The translations under genes and the position numbers were made by a program. This document shows, in pieces, positions 10,801 through 21,182 of a stretch of 64,000 nt of DNA (position 1 is its first letter; each line of letters starts with the position of its first letter). This DNA is from Terfezia claveryi. Its lineage: Eukaryota; Ascomycota; Pezizomycetes; Pezizales; Pezizaceae. The notes under the pieces were generated by a model. That model was not told where the DNA came from. It saw only the letters and a list, made by a program, of their open reading frames with translations, and did not search any database. Location: contig WHUX01000057.1 in the NCBI GenBank assembly GCA_015179025.1, forward strand, positions 186,001 to 250,000, written 5' to 3'.

Positions 10801-11481
10801 GTCTAGGTCACCTAGGTCCTGTGGCATAGTGGACATGAATAATCTCGCTCATCACGACACCTCATGCATGCGTTATTGTTGTTGGCAAGGCAGATATATG
10901 TACATATTCCTAAAAACTTCCTGTCACTGCCCTAGCTTCTAATTAATTCTCCTCAATGCTAAGCCGTTTTACGTTTAGCAGGGCGGTCCGATCCCTCCAA
11001 AGACCAACAGTACAATTAGTCTGGTTGGTCAGTACCTACAATATAGTGTGGTAATGCAATCTGAAGGTGAAAGTACAGCTGACTGAACATCGACGGAGAC
11101 TGTGTTGGATATGTAAGGCATGCGAAATTTTTCATCTCTTGTCCTAGCATCAGGTTACTTTGGGTTGTAGCAATTTCTGAACTCAATGTTATGAATCTCA
11201 ACTCGTATTGTTAGCCGAAGGTTTTAACCTTACTCATCCACTAGTTGTCAACTATCAGATGACCAGATCGAGTAAGTTGGTAGTGTTTGTCACATGTCCT
11301 TTCATCACACTTATGTATCATGAGCGGAAAGCTTAAGGTTCTTTTCCAAAGAAATTTCCTTTACCCTTTCTCTATATCCTCAAGGCACTTAGCCACTCAG
11401 TATCGTAGAGACACATAGCTAATCCTCCACCTCCACCTACAGAATCCACTCTGACATCCAAAGCAACTTACTTCAGATTAA
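10801..11481. other. No gene recognised
   Basis: Unique-looking sequence with no domain-bearing ORF. Part of it is upstream of the caspase-like gene; the frame of that gene is open back to 11482, so an unrecognised upstream exon or alternative start may lie near its end. Confidence 0.4.
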
Positions 11482-11631
11482 ATACAAACTCCACGCTCTC
11501 GAGCATCGAGCTGTCTGCCAGGTCAGCATTATGCCCCAGAGGAAAGGGACCTTGCGAGGAACTCTCCGGAGGTTGAAGCAGAAGCTGAAGAATCACCTTG
11601 GGTATGGCGAGCAGCTTGGGGGGAGGAAGGA

Positions 11632-12945
11632 ATGCTAGAGGACGGTGCACATGAACCCCAACAAAGGACTAATATCAGAGAAATTGAAGGACAAAAGGAG
11701 GAGGAGGAGGCAGAGGAGGAGGAGGAGGAAGAGGAGGAGGAGGAGGCAGAGGAGGAGGAAGAGGAAGAGGAGGAGGAGGAGACACGTCCGAGACCAGAAG
11801 AGGGGGCGAAAGAAAGCGAGATACGCCCTGTACCGGAAGAGGGTGAAAATCAGGAACAGCAAGGCAAGTAATTGTCATTAGCTTCATATAACTCATGGTA
11901 CTAATATATTAATCATTAAGCTGAGGGAGAAATTTGTGTACTTCCAAAGATCGACCAAGAAACGCATATAATTAGCATTCTAGGGCCAGAAGATGCCGAT
12001 CCTGCAGGTGACGGATGGTTTGCCGCCGACTTTGCCCTTCTGAACCAACTTTTGAGAGGGTTGGGGAAGTCACAAACCTGGATCACCACTATAGATTTTG
12101 ACCAAGCCATCAGAGAGTTTGGACCCATCCTCCATGGAAACCCCCACCGACAACGCAAGATTGTATATGGGGCGCAGGACCAAACTCTAGAAAACATTTC
12201 CATGATTGCATTGGGCATTGAGAATCTTTTAAACGCATTAGAATTGGTGCTAGAGGCAACTTCCCCAGGAGACAAGGTCCTCTTGATTTATTGCGGTCAT
12301 GGAGACCCTGATACCATGGGATTCAACATCGGTGAAGTGGATATTCTAACTCCAGAACGCTTCCGACATGTCCTCACCAAGTACATCCACAAGAACCTCA
12401 GCGTCTCCTTACTCCTCACATCATGCTTTGCCGGCGGATGGATCCTCAATCCAAACGTCAATGCTACAGTCTTGGCTGCAGCAGACCATGAATCCGAATC
12501 GGATTCATGGAATTGCTCAGCATCAGGCCGCTTCGCTGGTGGACTATTCATTGAGGCCGTCGCAAAGGAGCTAGTTCGTACTGCAACTCCAAGTTATGGT
12601 TCAGGTGGCTCCCTTCCGGCCAGTTTTGAAAGGTTTTCAAGTGGAGAGGAAAGTATAGTGGAAGAATTGTTCTCATTGGCAGCCAAGCCAGTTTTCCAAG
12701 CAAAAAAAACTAAAGACGCTACCGATATACAACAAGCCCTTGAGATTAGCTTTGCAACAGATCTCTATCTCAAGCGGTTCCTTTCGCTTCCCCGGGCTCC
12801 CCCGAACCCCCATCCCGACAACATGACCGATCGCCAACGCCAACGTGGGAACTTAATCCGTAGATGGCCACCTCAATTGTACGATATAGTAACCCAGTAT
12901 GAATTCCTTAGGCCAGGGGATGAAACGAAACCCAGCAACATGTGA
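11632..12945 (+). CDS. Caspase-like (clan CD) peptidase, stops at an in-frame TGA
   Basis: Proposed exons 11632-11863 and 11921-12945. Exon 1 (about 77 aa) is dominated by poly-Glu. Exon 2 holds the peptidase fold: ICVLPKIDQETHIISILGPE, an FAADFALLNQLL segment, then a hydrophobic strand ending LLIYCGHGD with the His at residue 204, and a second strand ending LLLTSCFAGGW with the Cys at residue 246. A HG motif and a SCF-GG motif at this spacing are the His-Cys dyad of caspase/metacaspase-type peptidases. The frame is open upstream of the ATG to 11482, so the start is uncertain. The frame stops at TGA 12943-12945 but continues open and protein-like to 13401, so the original was probably about 570 aa. 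Such genes are multi-copy in ascomycetes and are associated with programmed cell death. The upstream neighbours are an ankyrin pseudogene and the possible gasdermin-like gene. Confidence 0.68.
11697..11785 (+). repeat. GAG/GAA microsatellite encoding poly-Glu
   Basis: Almost pure GAGGAG/GAGGAA repeat inside exon 1 of the caspase-like gene, encoding about 25 Glu broken by Ala. It leaves long open frames on both strands that are not genes. Confidence 0.85.
11864..11920 (+). other. 57-bp intron with GC-AG borders
   Basis: The donor reads AAG|GCAAGT, the consensus of GC-AG introns. A TACTAAT branch-like site lies at about 11900, and the acceptor is ATTAAG. Joining gives an in-frame Gln-Ala-Glu-Gly-Glu. 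The alternative GT donor four bases later does not join in frame to either nearby acceptor. Confidence 0.55.
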
Positions 12946-13401
12946 ATGTCCACGCTAGTTTCCCGCTTCAAAGCGGGAACACTAACGGATAGAGATACGA
13001 TCACCCTGTGGCATAGCACCAGATACCGAGTGCTAGCAGCTATGCTAGCTGACGCATATATACTGGTACTGGGGTTGCGACCATTCAGGCCCTTTTCGAT
13101 GTTTGACCAAGGGGAATGGCGCACGGATCTCAAAGCCGAACAAGGGGAAGGGTTCATCCGGGCAGTCATTGACTGCCACATCTTCCCCGGCCCAACACTA
13201 GGGGGGATCAATCGCCCATTCATGAAACTATACCAGTATATCGCAGCGGCTGGAGTGGACAAAGGCCTGGACCTCCCCGAGTTCAAAGAAAAATTGAGGA
13301 ACCTTGCGTTCCACTTACAAAAGCATGGCATGTATGCAGGCAATACCAAGGAAGGCCCCCCGTGGGTCTGTTGCCTGTTAGTGTCTAGCTTTGCAGGTTA
13401 A
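12946..13401 (+). pseudogene. C-terminal part of the caspase-like gene beyond the TGA
   Basis: The same frame continues for 151 codons after the TGA: STLVSRFKAGTLTDRDTITL, then WHSTRYRVLAAMLADAYILV, and onward to WVCC. The helical, Leu-rich pattern with RDTITLWHSTRYR resembles the C-terminal part that I associate with this caspase-like family, so it is unlikely to be a separate gene. Either the TGA is a nonsense mutation, it is read through, or it is a sequencing error. Confidence 0.6.
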
Positions 13402-13839
13402 TTCAATTACTTGTTCTTATTCTCTAAGTATACCAATAGTGGCTTACCCATAGCCGAAACTGGCCTAACAGACTGTGATATTGAAGTATTAAAGCCCTGA
13501 GCCCGGCCCTCAGACTAGGCCCTACGCCCTACTAGACTGTGCTATTAAAGTATCCAAATTAAACTAAAGTGTGCTAGTATTATTATAGTATGATTGGAAG
13601 CACTAGCATAACGCTCCACTCCAACCAGACTAGGAAGGAACACCCAGAACCTGGCATGAAGCTCAAGTTTCTCGTCGATGGACTTGGGGATTCTCTTGAC
13701 ATAGACGGAACATGAGAACAAGGCATACATACATACAAACCTGCACGAGTTGAGGACGTGGAGAAGAGCCCAAGATATTGCCCTTGCACTAATACGCCTG
13801 TCTTGTGAACCTGACCAAAGACAAATGATCGCTGACGCT
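13402..13839. other. No gene recognised
   Basis: Contains an approximate direct repeat of agactgtg-tatt-aagtat at about 13471 and 13534. No coding signal. Confidence 0.4.
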
Positions 13840-14760
13840 GCTAAACAAGGTCGTAGACAAAGTCAAAGTCATTCTCAATAACACCGCCGCAGAGGAAAGG
13901 CTCCAGTGGGACCCCGAGAAGGAGTCCAGAGTAAACTTCCATAATGTACACCGCCGCACAGCATGCAAAACCCTGGGGATACAGATCAAGAGCAACCTCA
14001 GTTGGGATGAACACATCAAGCAACGCACCCAAAAAGCAGCAAGCCTCCTCTCCGTCCTAACAAGTCTGGGTAACTCGAATGGCGGAATGAGTCCGGTATC
14101 CCTAAGATCCCTATACACCAGCGCAATTAGGCCGATCTTCACCTGGGGAGCCGAGATCTTCAACAGGCCAGGTATATCGAACAAAATTGAACCCATGAGG
14201 AGATTGGAATATCAGGCGCTAACAAAGACCTACCATGGCAGCAGCCACGAGAAATTAGGCTGGATCGCCAATATAGAGCCGGTACAAGACAAACTAGACG
14301 ATATATCAAGATCATGGGGAAGCCAGGGCTCTCCGCACTGGCGACAGCGAGGTTAGGCACTTCCTCGAGAACCAGCAGGCTCCCGGGTATGCGACCTGGC
14401 ACGACGGATCTAGCCCCCACCTACAGAGAGACAGCCCGATCACGGAGGCCTTCTACCTCACAGCAGCGGACAACCCAGGCGAACTCTCCTACGGAATTAG
14501 AGATGACACCCAGGTTTTTCCAGTAATAAGTGAGGTAATCATGGACCCAGCCTCAGAGAAATCCAAACTACTAGGGTATTGGGCAGGTGCGATAGGGGGT
14601 ATGTATCTTAGACGAAGGCTGGCGCGTCTGCTTTAGCGACGGAACGGGACGGGAAGAGGGGGTGGCATCTGCAGTGCATTCAACGGACCGCAGAGGCAAC
14701 CCAGCGTCCACATACGGAGGTTACCTCGGAGACCTAGCTACAGTAGCAGATGGCGAACTC
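13840..14760 (+). mobile_element. LINE fragment 1 (RT C-terminus and start of RNase H)
   Basis: The + strand encodes the C-terminal part of a non-LTR reverse transcriptase: KTLGIQIKSNLSWDEHIKQR, SLLSVLTSLGNSNGGMSPVS, LYTSAIRPIFTWGAEIF, and further QALTKTYHGSSHEKLGWIAN. Then comes the start of an RNase H domain, WRVCFSDGTGREEGVASAV...TVADGELS, which closely parallels the copy at 40,017 (WRVCFTDGTGRG...TVADGELHG). This is the Tad-like group of fungal LINEs with C-terminal RNase H. The match stops abruptly at about 14760, so the copy is truncated at both ends and frame-broken. Confidence 0.75.
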
Positions 14761-15560
14761 TCTCACAACACACATCACACTATCACCATCCTGTACCTTT
14801 CGAGTGATATCTCACGACACAGAGGCCCCCCGGGCACCAACCCAGCAGCATTCGTGCCATTCGATAGAGCTCGGTGAGCTACAGAACATACTACAGACAC
14901 AACCACAAGGACCAACATCCTCACCTCTTCCCCCACGGTGGAAGTTCAGGAATCTCACGATATCCTGCAATTCTTCTCGACCATCTCGTACGGCGGGGCT
15001 GCCAGCTCAGCAAACGCCTTCGCCCACACCCCCAACCAGGCAAAAGATAACTCCCACACTCACGGCCGGCCAATCAGAGACCGGCCTCACATCTCGGGAC
15101 GCATCACCGGCCCGTACGACCAACCAGGCAAAAGATAACTCCACCTTATGGCATCCAGATGACCTCCCTTCAGCTTATGCCGTACGGATCCTATTTATTG
15201 TCGCTGCTGTCTCCCAAGTCATCTGGTGCCTCTCCGCGACGCCGGGGTAGTTAAACCCTGCCCGTTCCGGGTTACCTGGATGCCTAAGTTATTCAGCCCT
15301 GAAGGGATGCCCGCTACGTGCAATGAAGCGCACTCATGGTTGAGAGCGCACCTGAAAACAAGAATAATAAACGTCAATATTATTTCCAAATTAATGAGTA
15401 TGTACATAAAAGCTTATTTTATCTGACCCCGTAGTCGTCACCCCCATGTCATTGGCCAACCCCAGCCCGTATTGCCTCCTAACGTCGAGCTGCCAACCAT
15501 AGTTCCAACACTACCACCTCTGCTCGCCTCGCTCCTGACAAATCATGAGCCGATCCTGAG
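14761..15560. other. Unassigned sequence with retroelement-like coding fragments
   Basis: A Pro/Thr/Ser-rich open frame (14750-15250) and a direct repeat of about 26 bp around ACCAGGCAAAAGATAACTCC (15035 and 15124). This may be ORF1-type sequence of a LINE, but no zinc knuckle is visible. Confidence 0.3.
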
Positions 15561-16212
15561 AATGGTAGTATATCGCAGTCGAAATCGGAGCTATGGAATT
15601 GTCGACATCGGAGCTATAGGAGTGTAGGTATCGGAGCCATAAAAAGTATCGACATCGGAGCCATGGAAGTAGAGACATTGGAGCCATGGAACTGTTGGAA
15701 AATAAATCAATCTCCTAAAAATTCCCTATACGCCAGGGGCCCTCTCATCTTTCTTAAATAATAAATTTATTTAAATCCATATTGGAGTTATCGCAGCGTC
15801 TATACTGCTGCCGAACCCTGTGAGATAGATTAGTTGCGCGTGCACTTGTCGGAGGTCTGACAATGCTCTCACCTATATGAATTGAACTTGCTCGGTTGGA
15901 TCCAGAACCCTGTGAGATAGGTTAGTTACGCGTGCACATATTGGAGGTCTGGCAATGCTCTCACCTATATGAACTGCACTTGCTCGGTCATAAGATACGT
16001 CACCCACGCGTGCGCATATCGGAGGTTTGGCAGTGTCGATATTGGAGGTATCACAGTGTCGACATAGCTGAAGAACAGGTTAGTTACGCGTGCACATATC
16101 GGATGTCTGGCAATGCTCTCACCTATATGAACTGAACTTGCTCGGTCGTGAGATACGTCACCCACGCGTGCGCATATCGGAGGTTTGGCAGTGTCGATAT
16201 TGGAGGTACCGG
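15560..16212 (+). repeat. Degenerate tandem-repeat block
   Basis: First a run of roughly 20-35-bp units around ATCGGAGCCATGGAAGT (15570-15690). Then come larger units containing GTTAGTTACGCGTGCACAT, GTCTGGCAATGCTCTCACCT and ATATGAACTGAACTTGCTCG at about 15820, 15920 and 16080, alternating with a CACCCACGCGTGCGCATATC block (about 16000 and 16160). A further diverged unit lies at 16785-16880 beyond the inserted element, so the array was once continuous. Confidence 0.7.
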
Positions 16213-16753
16213 TTGTCGATTTTTGAGACATTTCTAATTACAGAGCGTACTAATACTAATTCTATCTAAATCTGTTGCTTGGACAGGGGGCTCTGCCCTG
16301 TGCTGTCTGTAGCCTCACTAGATACTCAAGTTCTTCCAATGTACCATCATCTGCCATGGCCCTACCGTCAATGCCAATACTAACTAGAGTCTATTTGCCA
16401 CTTACATCCTATACTAGCTGGTACCTTTGCTCTTGTTTTCGGATCTATACGGGACTTTTGGAGCATGCTTAATGCCTTGAGTTTAAACTCTCTTGTATTT
16501 GACTTTCTTCTGCTGCTTTGTATCTTCCGGTTCAGCGAATTGACACTCCGAGGCTGTAGAGCAGTAGATTTGCCCTTAGGCCCTGGTCGGGTGGACTTAG
16601 TAGCTGAGTCTACAATTATTGAGATTATTAGGTATTGGAGAATATTGAACATTAATCCTACAATCTCGATAATTCCTCCTATTGTGTTGACCGTGTTCAT
16701 GTTATGATCTTGCCCACTAGCATGTGGCTTGCAGAAGTCTCAAAAACCGACAA
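16213..16753 (-). mobile_element. TIR element with transposase-like N-terminal fragment
   Basis: Ends are inverted repeats TTGTCG[A/G]TTTTTGAGAC (16213 onward; complement ending 16753), one mismatch. They interrupt the surrounding tandem-repeat array. The minus strand carries a 106-aa frame (16700-16380) with REFKLKALSMLQKSRIDPKT followed by RAKVP, which looks like the N-terminal helix-turn-helix of a DDE transposase. No catalytic core is present. The target duplication is not clear. Confidence 0.5.
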
Positions 16754-17013
16754 AGGGACTTATTCACCAGTTTTCCCGGTATCGCAGCGTCGACATTGCT
16801 GAAGAACTCTGAAGAACTCTGTGAGATAGGTTAGTTAGGCGTGCACATGTCGCAGGCCTGGCAATGCCCTCGCCGAGATCGCAGTTCATGAGTTTCGTTG
16901 ACTTGTGTTGTTAAGAATCAAAATGTCCTTCGCACTTGAGAGGTGTGTGCATCGTGATTGACTAGGTATTGGCGGTGGCAGGGAGGGAAATTAGGGGTGT
17001 GCTAGGTACTTTG

Positions 17014-17150
17014 CAGTCACACCCGACTGGGTATGATCAACCGCGCAGGGAGCCCCCTTGCAGCCGGCGGCTCGTAGTGTCTGCAGTCCACCCGACTTGG
17101 TATGATCAACCCCGCTTGACATCCCTCTGCGGCTCGTAGTATCTGGTTAG
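17014..17150 (+). repeat. Two tandem copies of a unit of about 68 bp
   Basis: Both copies contain CACCCGACT-GGTATGATCAAC and GCGGCTCGTAGT-TCTG. No coding content. Confidence 0.6.
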
Positions 17151-17217
17151 ACTGGCAATACTCGCTAGTGGGGTTGTACAGCTAACGGTACCCTATGCTA
17201 GTGCAGGCAATAGTCGT

Positions 17218-17882
17218 CGTTTATGCCAGCTTCCCCTTGCGTGGTCATGAGGTAGATACGGAACTCCTCCATTCGCAACCGTGATATAGGTTTGCCTCGA
17301 GTTCATCCGATATATATGTTATGCATTTCACGTATACGCTGCTTGCAAAAATACTTGCAATTCATGTTTTTGCGGCTTCTATGTATACATGCAAATCATG
17401 CTTTCGCCGGCCTGTTTATACATGCAATTCATGGTTTCGCCGCTTGTTTATATACATGCTAATCATGCTTCCTCCGACTTATTTTTATACATGGCAAATC
17501 ATGCTTCCTCCGACTTATTTTTATACATGGCAAATCATGCTTCCTCCGACTTATTTTTATACATGGCAAATCATGCTTTCTCCGGCTTGTTTATATACAT
17601 GCAAATCATGTTTTCTCTGGCTTGTTTATATAGATGCTAATCATGCTTTCGTCGGCTTGTTTATATACATGAAATTCATGCTTTCGGGTCTCATACAGTG
17701 CCTGGGGTATGTATATATATATGAAATTCATGCACTCATGGCAACTATATGGAACGTATGAATTGCATGTATATATAGAAGCCGCGTATACGTGAAATCT
17801 ATAATATTTGTTGTATAAACTCGAGGCAAACCTATATCACAGTTGCGATCCGTATCCACGCAAGGGGAGGTTGGCGTAAACG
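17218..17882. mobile_element. Long-inverted-repeat (foldback or Mutator-like) element
   Basis: The left arm 17218-17339 and right arm 17784-17882 are imperfect inverted repeats of about 100-120 bp. Examples are CGTTTATGCCAGCTTCCCCT at the left against its complement ending at 17882, and CGCAACCGTGATATAGGTTT against AAACCTATATCACAGTTGCG. The interior is a minisatellite and no transposase is present. Long TIRs fit a MULE or foldback element. I could not establish a target duplication. Confidence 0.6.
17365..17690 (+). repeat. 36-bp minisatellite inside the long-TIR element
   Basis: About eight units around AATCATGCTTCCTCCGACTT-ATTTTTATACATGGCA; three consecutive units (about 17470-17575) are nearly identical. 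Because the unit is a multiple of three it creates open frames encoding YFYTWQIMLPPT repeats. I do not regard these as genes. Confidence 0.75.
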
Positions 17883-18720
17883 TACAGCCAAATACAACTA
17901 ACATAGCGCATCGTTAGCTGTTGCTTGAACACTCTAATACATATCACATATGTCTCTCGCTCCTTGGTCTCAGAAAAGTCTTCATCTCAACCTGTGTGGG
18001 TTACCAGTATATCCCTATGGAGAGAAGCTATATCCACACGGGCTGAGATGCCCTTATGGATGTCCACACAGGATGCGATGCCCCTACGGAGACAAATCAT
18101 GCCCAAGAGGACTTTGCGTCCATATACCCAAAATCCACCTGTGCTTCCATATTGGAATGGATTCCAAGATTGGCACCCAAGGGGCTCCGCGACCACAGAT
18201 AATTGCAACATGCTAGGCCTAAGAAAGCAGTGACTACGCTAGTAGATTTAGTGCCAATTTACTGCGGTGGGAAAAGTCTCCCACCGCAGCACGCATTGGG
18301 TACTTAGAATTTTTGACTGCTTCTTTCGGTATCATTAGATGGTTGCCTTTTTGAGAAATCACACAGGTCCTTTTTGGCCCATACCTTTTCCGGTATCCCC
18401 CAGCTACCCTTTTTGTCAGTAAGCTAGTACTATCTTGGTATTCCCCCTACCACACCATTTTTAGTCTGGTTATCATTTTTAGATCGAGTTTCGCAACCAG
18501 ACTAGAGTGCTGCAGACAAAAATTTCGGAGTCCATGTTTGAAGTCTGGCTTCTAAATGCCAGCTGTGCTGGATTGTCAAATGTATATGTTCTGGTCCGTT
18601 CCAGGATGGCATATATGTGCACTCTGAGCGATATATGAAGGCAAATTGAGTGGAAACCGAGTCTATTATATTTTATACATAACAAAACTCATACTTCACT
18701 ATGAGTAATTTCATGATAAC
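17883..18720. other. No gene recognised; perfect 11-bp hairpin at 18262-18289
   Basis: Arms CTGCGGTGGGA (18262-18272) and TCCCACCGCAG (18279-18289) with a 6-base loop. A short Cys-rich frame at 17950-18216 has repeated PYG-xx-CP words. It may be a small secreted-type ORF or a repeat; it has no signal peptide. Confidence 0.4.
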
Positions 18721-19510
18721 TCTCGTTAATAATACTATAGGTCTTGTTCTCCATCAAGCTCAATCCTGGGTCCATCTTGCATTGTCCCCTCCGATGTTAT
18801 CCTTAAAAAGGTGTAAAGGAGGCCATCGGTAGCAATCCCATAGATTTACCCCGTGTGCCCGATGTGTTTCTTGCGGGGTTTGCGTAATTTGTGCAAGACT
18901 GCCATATATCCGTAGAGCTGTTTGACGGCAGAGTCGACATCACGGGACCGCTTCGCTTCCACTACGAGAAGATATGCTTGGTAGGGAAGCCGCGGTTTTT
19001 TGGCTCGGCTCGCACCACTGTTCGATGCCAATAGCATAGTCAATTCGACCTGTCCAGGACTCCCCTGGTCTGGGTGAGTTCAGTCGAGTGAAACCTCCCC
19101 ATGGACAATAATGGAGCTGGAAAATGGGATTGACTGAATACTGGCGCCCTCTCTGGTGTCAAGACACCCTGTAACCGGATGGAACCGGAGCCCTTTCAAT
19201 AGAATAAGGCACTGATTCAAAAGCGCGTCAATTGGCGCCCTACACACCGCCTCTGAACCCCTATCAAAAATTTCTGCATACGACCCAATGAACTGTGTCA
19301 AGTGGGGAAGATGCTCAGGGATAGTGATGCTCGGACGCGGTGGTTGGAATCGATATTTGAGTCCGACCAGCTTGAAGACAAGGGAGAAGTGCAACCTGCG
19401 TGACCACCTTGCAGGATCTCCGGATTTCTTTGGTCACACGCTCTCTTTTCTTGAGGGGATTATGTGAGAGAAGATTCAGAAGGTAGCTGCTGACGTAAGT
19501 GGGCAAGCTG
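18720..19510 (-). pseudogene. PD-(D/E)XK nuclease-like fungal protein, broken
   Basis: Two minus-strand segments are in the same frame (19394-19083 and 19079-18849), separated by a TGA at 19080-19082. The second segment ends at a TAG (18846-18848), after which IYGIATDGLLYTFLRI continues in frame. The signature is LLVVEAKR (E-x-K) followed by DSAVKQLYGYMAVLHKLR and GIATDG--YTFLRI, typical of fungal PD-(D/E)XK-fold proteins in which the sheet carries D...ExK and a QLxxYM helix follows. Upstream 19506-19315 adds an unassigned basic segment. The nonsense codons mark it as a pseudogene. Confidence 0.6.
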
Positions 19511-20729
19511 GAGTTCCCAGAGGCAATGAGGGTCGTGACTTGAGCATGGAGTGTAGCAACATTGAGGTGTTTACCTCAGCATCGATAGTTGCCGGGAGAG
19601 AAGGGGCAGGGTCTATATGCGCAGCGTTAGTGATACTCCGTATACGTTATGGGACTGAATCCCTGTGGCTCACCTCGCCCATCTAAGCCTGCCTTCCCAC
19701 TGACTGCTACCATGATCTCCGGAGGTGGGATATTTGGACTGCTAACAAGGCGAGTAGACCTGCGCATAGTTCCGACCGGTGTGGGCCCGGAACACCGTAC
19801 ATGTCACATGTCTTTCCTTAGAACAAAACCCGATACCTAGACAAAGCGCGCACAACATAATGGCGTCCTCTGGCGTGCTCCTTGACATATATGGCGTGCT
19901 TCATATATATATGTACGTCCATACAAGTATACATATCTTGTTCATTTTCCTACTTGATAGATTATGATTAAGATAAACAATCATATGAATTCACAGCTCA
20001 ATACAAAGCTCTCCACACTCTGCACTATTCACACAGCTTCACATATCGATCTTCCTATATTCCTTTACTGGACTCATGGCTCTCTCTGCTCACCTATTCT
20101 CATATTATGGACGATAGATCTTCTTATTGATCCTGTTCTGCATCCCGGGGCCAAATCCCTCCGCCACCGGAACAAATGCTTTTACAAACATGCGCCCCCA
20201 CCATCGCTCTGGAATCAACAATACAATCCACATGGGCTTATTACCGGCACCCGGGGGTGTGGGTACTGTATGTAAATAGTACGGCATTGTCAAAAAACCA
20301 CCTCCCTGGGCCATTCATCGCTTCCCAACTTCTCCACCTCCTGGTCCCCAGCAACTTCCTGCCTGTTTTCATGTATCAGTCCCATGTCCGGCACAACTGT
20401 ATCAGCCAACTTCACATGTCAGGACTGGAGGTTCCCCCTCCCGTACTTGATTTCCAGATTTAGCTGGTCATGTTTAACCCAACTATATCTGTCCTTGGGC
20501 CAAGCCCGGGTGGGTCAAGTCCGAGAATAGTAATTTGGCCTATAAACCCCTATAAACCCCTTGAACACTGTAAACCCTCCGTTCACTTGTTCTCGTACCC
20601 GACGAGTTCACTCAATCTCATAGAGTTTAACATTGAGTGTAATTATATAAAAGCAAGCTCTAAGACATCACAGGACTCTCGGCTCTATATACATCCAAAT
20701 CATCTGCTTCTTTTCTTCCCATCGACATA
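19511..20729. other. No gene recognised
   Basis: Contains several medium open frames on both strands (for example minus 20314-20105) without recognisable motifs, and a short TATATA-rich stretch near 19885-19912. It includes the likely 5' flank of the small gene at 20730. Confidence 0.4.
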
Positions 20730-21182
20730 ATGTCAACAACATCGAGTTCAACTTTTGTACCCATTATTCTGGCACGAAGTTCAAGTAAGAGAAAGTGGGA
20801 GAGTCTTGATGAAAAATGCAAGGCTAGCCAGAAAATCTCATTGGAGGATCAAAGGGATGGCTTGACGTACCAGATAGCAGAATCCCGGAAGAAATTAAAA
20901 CCACAGCAATCGGGAAATAGCGAGTAAGTTCTCACTCTCCAATTTACATGAAGGCAATATGAATAGCAATATTAATCTTTCTATAGTTTTTGGAAGCGGA
21001 GGGGATATAGAACAAATTCCCTTCAGAATATCCCTTCCTATCTGATATCGACGATACCTCGTTCTCACGTTTTCAGGAAAAACAACATCAGTCCACCTTC
21101 CCCTTGTACCTATATCTATCTATATCTTGCGTCTACACTCATATTCTCGGATACAAAATCTATCACCTTACTATCTGCATGA
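20730..21182 (+). CDS. Small hypothetical gene, two exons proposed
   Basis: ATG at 20730. Exon 1 (20730-20923) encodes a Ser/Thr-rich start, then a basic coiled-coil-like part (SSKRKWESLDEKCKASQKIS and QIAESRKKL). A good donor GTAAGT at 20924 and acceptor CTATAG at 20981-20986 define a 63-bp intron. The frame then continues from 20987 (FWKRRGYRTNS) to a TGA at 21180-21182. That stop overlaps the ATGATG of the next ORF, so exon 2 could instead be leader of the downstream gene. No known domain. Confidence 0.35.

Noticed and set aside
11635..11896. Antisense Leu- and Pro-rich ORFs opposite the poly-Glu stretch
   Set aside because: They are shadows of the GAG/GAA microsatellite inside exon 1 of the caspase-like gene.
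12897..12958. A GT...AG intron that would remove the TGA at 12943
   Set aside because: A 62-bp intron from GTATGA to GCTAG is possible by borders, but it shifts the frame and meets a stop within about 11 codons, losing the protein-like downstream frame.
17321..17761. 146-aa ORF with repeated YFYTWQIMLPPT
   Set aside because: It is the translation of the 36-bp minisatellite within the long-inverted-repeat element.
20105..20314. Minus-strand ORF GGGFLTMPYYLHTVPTPPGA and following residues
   Set aside because: It looks protein-like but is short, has no recognisable motif and no supporting gene structure; left unannotated.
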